A stretch of 64,000 nt of DNA from Rhabdophis nuchalis (Eukaryota; Chordata; Lepidosauria; Squamata; Natricidae): contig CM077643.1 in NCBI GenBank assembly GCA_039707465.1, positions 333,394,419-333,458,418 on the forward strand. The letters run 5' to 3'. The position numbers were made by a program, and so were the translations under genes. The notes beneath the pieces are model-generated. The model was not told the DNA's origin, did no database searches, and worked only from the letters and a program-made list of their open reading frames with translations. This document shows positions 1 through 10,988 of this stretch, piece by piece (position 1 is the stretch's first letter; the number at the start of each line of letters is the position of its first letter).

Positions 1-1166
1 ATCCGTACGGCCTCCAAACACCGGGACATAACCTCGACGGCATCGTTGGGGTGGTCTGGGGTGGATATGTACAACTGAGTATCATCAGCGTACAGATGAT
101 ATCCCACCCCAAAACCACGGATGATCTCACCCAGCGGCTTCATATATGTGTTGAACAGTAGGGGCGAGAGGACCGATCCCTGAGGTACCCCACATATGAG
201 GGGCCTCGAAGTCGACCTCTGCCCCCCTGCCAACACACATTGCGACTGACCAGAGAGGTAGGACGAGAACCACTGCAAAACGGTGCCTCCCAGCCATAAC
301 CCTCCCAGTCGGCGCAATAGGATACCATGGTCGATGGTATCAAAAGCCGCTGAGAGGTCTAATAGGACTAGGATAGAGGAATATCCTCTATCCCACGCCC
401 TCCAGAGATCATCAACCAACGCGACCAATGCCGTCTCGGTGCTGTGCCCGGGTCAGAAGCCGGACTGGCGCGGGTCTAGATAATCAACTTCCTCCAAGTG
501 TCGCGGAAACTGTTGAGCCACCACACTGTCAACAACCTTCACTAAAAAGTGAAGGTTGGAGACGGGACGGTAGTTCTCTAATAATGCTGGATCCAGGGAC
601 GGCTTCTTGAGGAGGGGCCTTACTACCGTCTCTTTCAAGACGGCAGGCAAGGACCCCTCACTCAAAGATGCGTTGACAATGCCCTGGAGCCAGCCTCGTG
701 TCGTCTCCCAGGATGCCAGTACAAGCCAGGAGGGACACGGGTCCAATAAACATGTGGTGGCCCTAAGTCTCTTTGACAACTTGTCCATATCCTCGGTGGT
801 AACAAAATCAAACTCCTCCCATGATGGTGTCACAAGAACAGCCTCGGCACGCTCTACTGGGCCACTGTCGATGGAGGGTAACTCGCTCCGAATCCGAGTG
901 ATTTCCTCCTGCAGATAAATCCCAAATTCCTCTGCTCGACCCTGTAAAGGGGCTTCCCGCAGCCTATGTTGAAGGAGGGAGCGGGTCACCCCAAAAAGGG
1001 CGGCAGGGCAGTTATCTGCGGATGCAATAAGAGTGGCACAATACTCGCGTTTGGCCACTCTTATCGCCACTAAGTAAGTCCTAATATGGTCTCTCACTAG
1101 TGTTCGGTCGGCTTCGGAGTGAGATGATCTCCATCTGCTCTCTAGGCGTCTCTTGTGGCGCTTCAT
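1..1166 (-). pseudogene. L2-clade LINE reverse transcriptase, decayed, runs off left edge
   Basis: Translation of the minus strand gives an L2-type region between endonuclease and RT (1166-453: basic 'MKRHKRRLESRW', 'PVVRPLLKKPSLDP'-like and 'LENYRPVSNL' motifs), followed by RT fingers and palm: '[17 protein letters not shown]', '[13 protein letters not shown]' and '[13 protein letters not shown]' at about 60-100, with the catalytic YADD kept. A TGA at about 453-455 interrupts the frame just after 'DPRQSGF'. Other L2 copies here read through this point with an Arg codon, so it looks like a CGA to TGA change at a CpG. RT in L2 copies RNA into DNA at the endonuclease nick. The C-terminal part and 3' UTR lie outside the window. 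This is a dead retrotransposon, not a host gene. The clade name rests on motif recognition; CR1-group relatives are the alternative. Confidence 0.85.
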
Positions 1167-1226
1167 CTCCCTGAGCCCCTCGGTAAACCAAGGAGCCCAG
1201 GTGGTTCATCGCCGCAAGAGAGGCCG

Positions 1227-2202
1227 CTAGGGCGCGACTCGGTCCAAGGCCCCCGCGGCCGCACTTAGCCATGCGGCCACTAGGTCCTCAGTCGAGTCGC
1301 GGGGCAAGTCCACAGGAATTGGCCCAAGCTCCCTTTGGAATCTTATCGGGTCCATCAGGAGCCTGGGGCGGAACCATATAGGAATGTCCGGTTCCACCTC
1401 CCGGCAGTGAGGTGCAGCGATCGGAAAGTCGAGCCGAAGGAGAGCGTGATCTGTCCATGACAGGGGTGTGATGACTAAATCCCCTATTCCCAGATCACTA
1501 CTCCACTGTCCCGAGACGAAGATTAGATCCAGGATGTGTCCGCCCTCGTGGGTAGGGCCTACAACTACCTGGGTCTGGTCCATGGCTGTCATGGAAGCCA
1601 TGAACTCCCGAGCTGCACCAGAGGTTTCGCCTGCCGACGGCAGGTTAAAGTCCCCCATGACTAAAAGTCTCAACCGCCGCCTCGGCTATCACCTCTAGGA
1701 GCTCGGGCAGGGCTGTTGTTGCATAGCGAGGAGCCAGGTATACAACTAACATGCCCAACTGCCTCCCTAGGCCCCACTTCACAAGGAGGGACTCGCACCC
1801 GGTCGTCTGGGGGACCGTGGTCTCCTTTGGCTCAAGACCTTCCCTAACCATAATCGCCACTCCCCCACCCCTCCCTTGGGCCCTAGGCTGATGGAAGGCT
1901 CGGTATCCTGGTGGGCACATTTCTACGAGGGGATGTCCTCCCTCATGGCCCAACCAGGTTTCCGTAATGCCTACCAGGTCCGGGTCCCCCTCTGACACAA
2001 GGTCATGTATGAGGGGGGCTTTTTGTACCATGGACCTGGCGTTGCATAGCATCAGCCTAGGGCCCCGGGTCTGTGGTTCTTGCCCACCTAGTCTGCGATG
2101 GGGACAAGGGGAGTTGGAGCGCGTGACCACCTGTAACCATCGGCCACGATCCTCCAACTGATAGTGTCCATCCCCTCTTCCACCGCCCCTGCCCCTTCCC
2201 AA
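1227..2202 (-). pseudogene. L2-clade LINE apurinic-type endonuclease domain, frameshifted
   Basis: Two overlapping minus-strand frames form one APE-type endonuclease. Frame one (2202-1645) has 'LMLCNARSMVQKAPLIHDLV', 'DLVGITETWL' (catalytic Glu) and 'GGGVAIMV'. Frame two (1673-1227) has 'LLVMGDFNLP' (the Asp/Asn pair), 'DLIFVSG' and 'TDHALLRL' (the catalytic Asp-His). The frames join near 1660-1673, where the copy at 38.5 kb reads straight through, so a 1-base deletion is likely. The enzyme nicks target DNA to prime reverse transcription. It is followed by the RT region in the same orientation, with a further frame break between about 1166 and 1240. Confidence 0.85.
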
Positions 2203-2560
2203 GACCGTATTGATGGCAAATACCTCAGTGGAAATGACCCCCCCCCTTCACCCTCCTCCGTTTCTCTGCTTCCGCTTTCTGCCGGCCTTCTCTCTTGGCG
2301 TTCCCCCATCTGACTCTTCCTCCCCCCCTCCCTGGGACCCCCTAAAAACTGAATTAGATATTTACATAGGAACCCCCTGAGCCTGTGCTTCGCCCACCTC
2401 TCAGGATTAATCAATCCATCCTCGAGGTGGGCCCATGTTAATTCAGGGGGCCAGGCCTGCGAGAGGGGACACTCTCGCAGGCAGAGGAGATTGAATCTAG
2501 AATAGGATAACATTCCAGGGGTCCCTATCCCCCCCAAGGCACTCTGATGACATATGAGAT
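2203..2560 (-). mobile_element. L2 LINE 5' coding/leader part
   Basis: A 149-aa minus-strand reading frame (2537-2088) overlaps the start of the endonuclease frame. It is rich in Arg, Gly and Glu and has no domain I recognise. It sits where an L2 carries its ORF2 start or the end of its ORF1/leader. The assignment rests on position only. Confidence 0.45.
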
Positions 2561-2999
2561 TCTAATGGGTCAGGACTAAGATGGAAGGTACAGTAAAGGT
2601 TTTATACATTAGGTGGTAAGTAGCCGGGAAAGATGTCATAAATATAAATATATAAATATATAAATAGAGATGTCATAAAAATATATATATATATAAATAT
2701 ATAAATATATAATAAATAAGGGAAGGAAGATCTAACCACCAGGGGGAGGGAAGGGAGGGACCAGGGGCATAGAGGAAGGACCTAGATTGCAAAATTTATA
2801 TAGTCCGTAGAGTTCATGGACAGGAATCTGGAATAGTCATGATTTTCAAATGGAGGGAAATAATTAAGTATCCCTCATCCAGTCAATCATTGTCTGTGTC
2901 TCTGTCTTTATCTCTATGTTCCCCAGAAGCCACGATGGAGAAAAACAACCCCTCCACAACATTGTTCATTCCGTCATCAACTCCCTGGGTCCTTCCGTT
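2561..2999. other. AT-rich interval with short A/T tandem repeats
   Basis: Non-coding. Positions 2638-2718 are an imprecise array of AAATAT/TATA units, followed by a purine-rich stretch (2720-2790). It separates recognisable L2 sequence from the GC-rich block at 3.0-4.0 kb and could be an insertion into the L2 5' region. Confidence 0.5.
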
Positions 3000-3639
3000 C
3001 TGGCAAACAGTTTATTCATACCAGCCAAAGTGGGATAGTGCTAAGACCGAGGCTTTTTGAGGCCTCCATCGTTCGCCGTCTCCCACTGATAGTTCTAATT
3101 GCTGGTCATGATCTTCCGGCTCTGTCCCCCCAGAGCATTTTGCCAGAACACGCCAACCGTTGCCACCAGACCGCCATTCTGACCATGCCATCCTCCCGGG
3201 ATAGATCTTACCCCCGGGGAATTCCTCCAGGAACGATCCGGGTCGCACACCACCTCTGTGCTGTTCCCAGCCCTTCCATGCCGGACAAGCCTTCCATGCA
3301 AGATAGCTCCCATAGGGTCACTCGGCCATCTGACTCTCCCCTCTGGGTATTCCAGGCCACTCCAAACTGCTCCAAAACCTTTCCAGGCTGGGGGAGATGT
3401 TACTGGGGGCCAGTCTCCTCCAGAGTAGGGTCGTAGTTCTCGGAGCAGATGTTGGCGCTCCAGGCCGGGACAGATATTATAGAGACGCTGCTGGTGGGGC
3501 CGATGATCCCAGGGCCGATGTTTCCAGGCCCGATATTGCCTCCCAGAGCCGGCGCTGCTATTCCCAAGGCGGCTGTCTACGGGGCCGATGCTGGCGGGAG
3601 CCATATTCCCGCCAGACTGCTCTTAAATGGGCTGCTGCT

Positions 3640-3800
3640 GATTGCTGGGCAGCTGGTATTGCCCGCCGGGCCGCTGGTATCGCCCGCTGGACCGCTGGGC
3701 CGCTGGTATCGTCCGCTGCACCGCTGGGCCGCTGGTATCGCCCGCTGGGCCGCTGGTATCGCCCGCCAGTCCCTCCTGTCGCCCGCTGGTAGCTCGTTGG
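3640..3800 (+). repeat. GC minisatellite, unit near CCGCTGGGCCGCTGGTATCG
   Basis: Five or six imperfect copies of a roughly 21-27-bp unit containing GGCCGCTGGTATCGCCCG run through this stretch, some units missing a segment. In translation this gives repeats of a 'PAGPLVS' type peptide, which explains the long open frames. Confidence 0.75.
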
Positions 3801-4003
3801 TCGGCCGCTCAGCTAGCTGGCCGGTCCGTCCGGCCGCTTCGCCTGGCCGCTCCGCTGGTCCGCCAGCCGCTCTAGGACGCAACTCGGCTATTTCCGGGGC
3901 GCTCTCAGCCGTCCTCCGCTCCCGTCGCTCCAGACCGCTAGCCACCACACCATCCACTCCCAAAAACCTCCAGGTGTGGCGACTAGGTGTCCTGCTCCCC
4001 GAA

Positions 4004-4034
4004 CCAGCCCTCGAAGATAGTTAAAGAGGGCTGG
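4004..4034. other. Perfect 9-bp stem-loop
   Basis: CCAGCCCTC at 4004-4012 is the exact reverse complement of GAGGGCTGG at 4026-4034, with a 13-nt loop. It marks the edge of the GC-rich block. If the block is the L2 5' end, this could be the transcript leader hairpin; that is inference. Confidence 0.6.
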
Positions 4035-4036
4035 TC

Positions 4037-4102
4037 GTCGCCTCCATTACTCTTTGGTAACCCTGGATCTTTACCATCTTAGAGATTCGCCTCCATTACT
4101 CG
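4037..4102. repeat. Direct repeat TCGCCTCCATTACTC
   Basis: The same 15-mer occurs at 4038-4052 and 4087-4101, flanking about 34 bp. It lies between the GC-rich block and a SINE end and could be a small duplication made by one of these insertions. Confidence 0.6.
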
Positions 4103-4226
4103 CACATGTGCAGCTCAGTCTTCAAACAGCGTTGGCTCTTCAGCTTTGAAATGGAGATGAGCACCACCCCCTAGAGTCGGGAACATCTAGAACATATGTG
4201 TGAGGGGCACCTTTACCTTATATAAT
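4098..4226 (+). mobile_element. Sauria-SINE-type 3' region
   Basis: Contains the squamate sequence 'ggctcttcagctttgaaatggagatgagcaccac' (split here), 'cctagagtcgggaac' and 'gtgaggggcacctttacctt'. The tail made of ACCTTT units is typical of Sauria SINEs and the matching Bov-B LINE 3' end. No clear tRNA-like head remains, so this copy is 5' truncated. Confidence 0.65.
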
Positions 4227-4399
4227 GGTTGAACTTCATCTTCCTACATGGCGAATTCTTGGGATATTGAAAAATATGCTAGATTCATACGTTACTGGTC
4301 AATATTTAATCATACGATTAAATTCTCTACCTATCAGAGTTCTTTTGGTCTATCAAAGTAAATAGAGTTCTGGTCTTCATTTCCTTTCTCAGCTTTCAA

Positions 4400-4551
4400 C
4401 AGCTTTAATGGCCACAAGCTCTGATGTTTAGTCATGCCAGCCACATGACCACAGAGACGTCTTTGGACAGTGCTAGCTCTTCAGCTTTGAAATGGAGAGT
4501 CTGGAAAAAGTAGCACATATGTGCGAGGGGAACCTTTACCTTTACCTTATT
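4400..4551 (+). mobile_element. Second Sauria-SINE-type 3' region
   Basis: Carries 'agtcatgccagccacatgac', 'cacagagacgtctttggac', 'tcttcagctttgaaatgga' and ends 'cgaggggaacctttaccttt'. It overlaps in sequence with the copy at 4098-4226, so both belong to one family. The two insert in the same direction 200 bp apart. Confidence 0.7.
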
Positions 4552-5010
4552 ACCCTGGCACTGTTCTCATTGTACAAAAGTGAGGGTTCTGGAAAGTCTA
4601 ACTAGAGCACCTGACACAGATGACAGACTTAAAATATTCTTTTAGAAAATAAAGTAACCAAAATATTGGGATATTGCCAAATCTCTTACATTTTGGAATT
4701 CTTATCTAGAATTTCACAAATTTCAGGTGGAAACATCAATTCTAAATGCATTTAAAATTTCATTTTTAAACGAATTTATATTTGTCCTGCAAAGGTCATC
4801 TTGGAGATCCACTTAGGCTATGGTATTTACAGGATTGCTAATTCTTTATTTTGTGGTGGTGTTTCCAAAGTTTTATGAAATTGAGGATGCATTAAAAAAA
4901 GAGTGGAAAGTGCTGGCATATATTATATGCACATATAGTTGTATGATCAGAGCACTATCACTGCATGAGAATACGCTTTCCATGTTTTCCTCATGTAAAA
5001 AGTGGGGTCA
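4552..5010. other. No recognisable feature
   Basis: AT-rich non-coding sequence; nothing recognised. Confidence 0.6.
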
Positions 5011-5116
5011 AGGGAGAGGGAGGGAGGGAGGGAGGGAGGGAGGGAGGGAGGGAGGGAGGGAGGAAGGAAGGAAGGAAGGAAGGAAGGAAGGAAGGAAGGA
5101 AGGAAGGAAGGAAGGA
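5011..5116. repeat. GGGA then GGAA tetranucleotide array
   Basis: About ten GGGA/GAGG units pass directly into about fifteen GGAA units: two phases of one purine-only microsatellite. The translated Gly-Arg-Glu repeat here is not a protein. Confidence 0.95.
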
Positions 5117-6246
5117 GCGAGCATTAATTAAGAGAAGCAGATTGAATTACATTCTTCCCTTTTGCACAAGTCTTTCTGAAGCTGAAATCTGTATTGAAGG
5201 GCAGTAAGAATTATTCCCTCACTTCAGAAGAGAAGAAATATCTACCACATTCAATTCCACTGGCAATTATTAAAACACAATGCAATAAGCCTTATAATTT
5301 CTACTGTCACCTTTTTTATATCCTTTGTCTTCCGAATGTCTCAGAACTTCAAACTCCAGATCTCACCTATAATACTAACCTATCTGGAAGGCAAGCTATG
5401 GAGATCTCCTCTATTTTCTATAACAACCTATTTTAAAATCATTGACTGCAAAACTGCAAATAAAATTAGAAGGTGCTAGTTAACTGATGGACTTTACCAA
5501 AATTTATAATAGAGGGACATAAAAGAAGACAAATTTATAAAAGGATGTATGACAAAGCTTAATAAAAGTATGGAAACTTTGTAGAAAAACAGCAAGTCTA
5601 GAAATATCTCTGCTAAGCTCTCCTTTAAACATTTTTATATTGTAGCTAATAATAGTAAGAGAAGTACAATTACATATGGAAATATGGGCAATTCAGATTC
5701 CATGAACTGACTAAAATCACAGCAAGAATTACTTGATGAAGGCCAGAATATGCCATGGCTGATGTATCTGCAAATTGTTGGAAGAATAAAAACTGACCTC
5801 AAAACCAAGGAAGAGCTTCAAAGAAAAATGGCCAAATGTGAAATCCTCTTATAGAATCAAGACCACCTGTTAAGGTGTAAATATAACTTGTTATTTAGAT
5901 ATGACATGGATACATAACAAATCAAACATTGTATGATAAAATGGATGCAAAATTTCACAGAACAATCACAATACATGGGAAGAACTATAGAACATATTTA
6001 CAAAATTCATTTCAAGTGACAGCTTAAGAGAAAACTAGTACAAAATGTTTAATAGATGGTATATAACTCCTTCAATAATTTGCCAAGGGGAAAAAAAATC
6101 CATTTCCACCATTTCCAGTAGCAAATGCTGGAAATGCAGAAGAAACATTTTACCATATGTAATGGGCATGGTTTTGTTTTTTTTAAATCTTCAAAAATAC
6201 TAGAGCAAAATACACGATTCAGAAAAAATTGAAATCAATTTTGAAT
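5117..6246. other. No recognisable feature
   Basis: AT-rich intergenic DNA. I see no ORF with a domain, no SINE boxes and no long inverted repeat. Confidence 0.55.
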
Positions 6247-6347
<101 letters not shown>

Positions 6348-6785
6348 TTTATTTTTCTATACCGCGTCCTCTCCCCAGGGGGACTCGGAGCGGTGCACAG
6401 GGAAAATTAAAACAGCATAAAATATATACATAAATAAATACAATAAAAACAAATTAAATCAACTGTCCCTGCACTAAAATCCCCATTTTAAAATTAACAT
6501 TCCCTAACCCCTGAGGTAGAGACTAACCTAGGCCGGCCAAGCAGAAAAAGTGAGTTTTTAATTTCTGACGGAAGGAGCGGAGGTCCGTAGTTGTTCTAAT
6601 GTCAGGGGGAAGGTCGTTCCAGAGGGCTGGGCCCGCCACAGAGAAGGCCCTTCCCCTGGGCGTCGCCCGCTGACAAAGTCTAGTGGACGGCACCCAGAGA
6701 AGTCCCTCTCTGTGGGAGCGAATCGGCAGGGAAGATGTATGGGGCAGAATCCGATCCCGCAGATAGCTAGGTCCCGAGCCATTAA
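6348..6785 (-). mobile_element. L2 LINE 3' fragment
   Basis: The minus strand reads the L2 C-terminal signature ('[13 protein letters not shown]'-like, ending 'KTHFFCLAGL'), then a 3' UTR with the conserved GTGCACCGCTCCGAGTCC segment. It is 5' truncated at about 6785, where homology stops just after 'gtcccgagccat'. Sequence is close to the copies at 10.4 and 45.6 kb. Confidence 0.88.
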
Positions 6786-8133
6786 AAACACTTTTCTAAT
6801 TAGGAAAAATCCCAAGACATATCCACAAAATTGGTCACAAAATCTACTGTATGTTCAGTATAACAAGCACAACAAGCCCATCTCCAGCACAGAAATTAGC
6901 TTTGTGTCATGATGAAATGAATATTCAATGTGAAACCATTCAAAACCAGTGCTTTGTTAAAGAAACAGGAGTGAAATCAGAACATTCTCCAATATTGCAC
7001 TTTCATCATCAACGTATTAAAATGTGGCAATATTTATTTTTCTGTAAAAAACCAAACCATCAGCATATATGTAAAAATCTTCATCTTGGCTCTAAGAGCT
7101 ATGGGCAATTTAATTTGTTCAAATAGAAATATAATAGAGAAATATAGATAGATGTACCATAAGTTCAAGGAACATTCATTTCCTTTTCTACTCCAAAACT
7201 TTTATTACATTTTTGAAAATGAAAATTTCCATTTTGCCAGCCTTTGCTCAAACACATTCTGCTTACAGAGGTGGTTCTCAGTGAAGCACACGTTAGCCAA
7301 AATAATTCCATGGGATGGGAAGGAAATGTATATGAGGCACAGATTTCCGTGACTCCTTATTTAAAAATCCATATAAATTAGCACAAAAACATTCAGTATA
7401 TTTGACTCCCACAGATTTAAGAGAATTAAAGAAAGTTTTGGCATGAAATAAATAGGTAATGTTTTCCTGTTTCTGGAAGTTGAGTTTTCATTGGAATTGT
7501 TTCATATTCATTTAGAGCAGCTATTATCAGCAACACACACAAGCTTTTCACATTTTCAAATGCATATTAAAACAAATGTTGTGCAGTTTAGACCATAATA
7601 TTATAACCAATATTTCTGGAACAAACAAATAAAAATCCTTTTCAGGGAAATGAAAATTCCATACATAATCATGTACATGTAAACATTTTGCAAAGCACAG
7701 CTTTTTATAAAGAAATGAGATGTTTTTTGTTAGGTAGGAAATGATCAAATTCATCTGGATTCTTTCAAGTGCTGATGGACTATAATTCATATCACCTTAA
7801 TTTTAACCATGGTGGCTGTGATCCATAGGAATTAAAGTCCAACAGCATTTAAAGGATCATAGATCGCCAATCCGGACTAGGGATAAAGTGTAATTTGCAT
7901 GGGGAAAACAAATCTAAGTATAGTCTCCCTAACATGAAATCTCTTGTCTGCCATTCTTCAGCACTGATGATAAGGAAAGATGTCCCAATTTCTTCTAAAA
8001 TAATGAATTATGCACAAGGCGGTCTGTGTGACTAATACAGCTCTCTGATCTTCAAAGGAAGGGAAAGTGAAAAAGGAACTCTGCTGGCTTTTCCATCAAA
8101 CCCTGGGCTTCTGCCTCTTAAAACAACTGCCTA
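6786..8133. other. No recognisable feature
   Basis: AT-rich non-coding sequence without a repeat family I can name. Confidence 0.5.
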
Positions 8134-8444
8134 CTCATAGACAGTGGTGGGATTCAAAATTTTTTACTATCAATTCTGTGGCCGGGGCTTGATGGGCACA
8201 GCATGACATGGCTCGGTGGGCATGGCAGGGGAAGGATACTGCAAAATCTCCATTCCCACCTCTCTCCAGGGGAAAGTCACTGTAAAATCGCCATTTCCTC
8301 CTGATCAGCTGGGAGGCAGAGAATAGATGGGGGTGGCGCCAGTCAAAGGTGGTATTTACCATCAAAGTACCGTATTTTTTTTAGTATAAGACGCACCGGA
8401 GTATACGACGCACCAAGGTTTTGAAGAGGCAAATTACAAAAAAA

Positions 8445-8667
8445 AGTAGGTAGGTAGATAGAGGGAGAAAGATGGAGAGAAATAGAGAGAGTTGGAGAAA
8501 TACAGTAGGTAGGTAGGGAGAGAGAGCCAGTATGTGTGTAGTTAGATAGGTAGGTAGGTAGAAGGATATAGAGAGAAATAGAAAGAGAGAGAAATACAGT
8601 AGGTAGGTAGGGAGAAAGACAGAGATTGTGTGTAGATAGGTAGGGAGATAAAGGAATATATAGAGAG

Positions 8668-8711
<44 letters not shown>

Positions 8712-8745
8712 CAGTAGGGAGGGGGAGAGAGAGAGTAAGTAGGTT
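8445..8745. repeat. GTAG/GAGA minisatellite inside the nested element
   Basis: Repeats of 'gagaaatacagtaggtaggtag' type (about 40-60 bp, variable) plus a pure GA run at 8670-8706. The same unit appears at 20585-20800 and in the Helitron at 45.3 and 47.0-47.4 kb. Confidence 0.85.
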
Positions 8746-9200
8746 GATGTTTCCAGGTGTATTTATCCATGTCCTGCAGAATGAAATTGCTGACAAACCT
8801 TAGGACTTTATTTCTGCTGGCACAGAAACAATTAAAGAGCTTTCCTAAAGGTTTTTTGCAGTCTGCAAACCTTCCCCAAATGGCCAGTTTCTCCGCCCAA
8901 ACAGGGCCGGTTTCTTTCAAATAAAAAGCATGAATGGCCTGGGGGGGCTTGCAAAGTGCTCCTGGTGGGTGGGTTGGTGGTAAAAAATGAGCAAAAAACC
9001 AGCCCGTTTATCGCGGAAACAGGCCATTTTTGTGTCAAATAAATTGCATGCATAGCCCTATGGAAGCTTATAGTGTGCTGCAGGGGGCTGGGGGGGGGGG
9101 AATGACACATTTGAGGCTAATTTCTGCCCTCCCCAGCCCCCAGGAGCTCTCTGGAAGTCTCCATAAGGCTAGGCACACCCATTTTGCTTCGGGAGGCATA

Positions 9201-9381
<181 letters not shown>

Positions 9382-9532
9382 AAGATTACCCAGATTTTCA
9401 GATTTTCAGAGGAAAAAAGGTGCGTCTTATACTCTGAAATATATGGTACTCAAAATTTCTGCTACTGGTTCTCCAGAACTGGTCAATACCACCTCTGCTC
9501 ATAGAGTTGCCTCTGACAATACCTGACTCAAG

Positions 9533-9725
9533 CATCGGATAACTGCTCATTGCCTTACAAGGTAGTGAACATACCTTCTCCTATTTTCCCCACCACAACA
9601 ACCCTGTGAGGGGAGTTGGGCCGACAGGGAATGACTGGCCCAAGGTCACCCAGCTGGTTTCATGCCTAAGGCAGGACTAAACTCACAAACTTCTATTTTG
9701 TAGCCTTATGCCTTCATCTGTTCCA
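9533..9725 (-). mobile_element. MIR-like/squamate SINE fragment
   Basis: Contains 'tattttccccaccacaacaa', 'ccctgtgagg' and 'ggcccaaggtcacccagctgg', the conserved block shared by MIR-type CORE-SINEs and common squamate SINEs, in antisense. No promoter boxes are readable. Confidence 0.6.
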
Positions 9726-10114
9726 GATAGTACATTGAATTTAGTTAGATGAGAGATTTGCCAGCCTTTTTACTATTTGAATTGCAAGTTTACAAACAAT
9801 GGGAAATTGGGGAGAAGAACAGAATGTAGTTGCCACTTCCAAGCAAGGGAGGACAATTCTGACAGATGAAAAGATCTCAAGGCAAACCAAATATGACTAT
9901 TAAACTCTTCTTTTTAGCCTTCCAACTCTATGTCTTCTCTCTGGACCAGTGAAATGGACTGGGAGGTACATTTTGGCAAATGATAATGTTGTATAAAAAC
10001 ATTTGGTGCTGAACAAAGAAAGCCTAGCAATGACTTGACATTTATTCTAGTCAATTGCATTCCTAAGGTCCATTTTGCCATAAGTCAATGGCAGGGCATA
10101 GGTATATTCTAGAG

Positions 10115-10249
10115 CAGGGGTCCCCAACCTTTGCAACTTTAAGTCTGAAGGACTTCAGCTCCCAGACTTCTCCAGCCAGCAAAGCTGGCTGGAGCAGTCT
10201 GGGAGCTGAAGTCCTTCAGAGTTAAAGTTGCAAAGGTTGGGGACCTCTG
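10115..10249. mobile_element. Palindromic hAT MITE, 8-bp TSD TTCTAGAG
   Basis: A 135-bp near-perfect palindrome: CAGGGGTCCCCAACCTTTGC at the left, its inverse ending GGGGACCTCTG at the right, and centre 'ccagcaaagctggctgg'. TTCTAGAG at 10107-10114 is repeated exactly at 10250-10257. The central TA of the duplication fits the nnnTAnnn rule of Buster-group hAT transposases. Confidence 0.93.
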
Positions 10250-10286
10250 TTCTAGAGGGCATCTAAAGTAAAGTTTAGTCTTCTTG

Positions 10287-10366
<80 letters not shown>
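10287..10366. repeat. (TAA)n microsatellite at an L2 3' end
   Basis: About 26 ATA/TAA units abut the 3' end of the minus-strand L2 that follows; (ATT)n on the L2 strand. Confidence 0.95.
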
Positions 10367-10988
10367 TTTAATTTATAACCCGCTCTCTCTCCCCGAAGGG
10401 ACTCGAAGCGGGACACAGGGAATTTAAAATACATATAAAATCACAGACATAGTACAATATTAAAATGAAATTAAACTAACCCTGCGCTAAAATCCCATAT
10501 TAAAACTAAAAATAAGTTGCTAAAAACCCTAAAAACAGTTGATTACCCCAGGCCGGCCAAGCAGAAAAAGTGTGTTTTTAATTTTTGACGGAAGGAGCGG
10601 AGGTCCGTAGTTGTTCTAATTTCGGGGGAAAGGTCGTTCCAGAGGGTCGGGCCCGCCACAGAGAAGGCCCTTCCCCTGGGCGTCGCCCGCTGGCACAGCC
10701 TAGTGGACGGCACCCGGAGAAGTCCCTCTCTGTGGGAGCGAATCGGCCGCAGGGATGTATGGGGCAGGATGCGATCCCGCAGATAGCTAGGTCCCGTGCC
10801 ATGGAGCGTTTTAAAGATCATAACCAGCACCTTGAAGCGCACCTGAAAGACGACAGGCAGCCAATGCAGCTCGCGCAGGAGCGGTGTTACATGAGAAAAC
10901 CTAGAGGTTCCCATAACTGCCCGCGCGGCTGCATTCTGGACAAGCTGAAGCCTTCGGGTGCACCTCAAGGGGAGCCCCATGTAGAGAG
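10367..10988 (-). mobile_element. L2 LINE 3' fragment with open 145-aa C-terminal frame
   Basis: Minus-strand frame 10980-10543 is the complete L2 C-terminal module: '[20 protein letters not shown]', '[14 protein letters not shown]', '[13 protein letters not shown]' and 'FSVAGPTLWNDLSPEIR', ending 'FCLAGLG'. The 3' UTR has the GTCCCGCTTCGAGTCC segment. It is 5' truncated near 10988. Lack of stops suggests a young insertion. Confidence 0.92.

Larger units (their letters stand above)
3000..4036. other. GC-rich block, possible L2 5' UTR/ORF1 region; origin unsure
   Basis: Base composition jumps to high G+C. Reading frames are open on both strands (3397-4024 +; 3963-3577 and 3604-3095 -). Translations are rich in Gly, Pro, Arg and Ala, without a domain I recognise, and open frames are expected in GC-rich DNA, so I do not call a gene. 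The block lies just 5' of the minus-strand L2 endonuclease, and one minus frame begins with a Met near 3963. An L2 5' UTR plus ORF1, or its tandem promoter units, is therefore plausible. It ends with a stem-loop at 4004-4034. Confidence 0.4.

Noticed and set aside
3397..4024. 131- and 191-codon + frames as a new gene
   Set aside because: Repetitive Gly/Pro/Ala/Arg translation from a GC minisatellite, open on both strands, with no domain.
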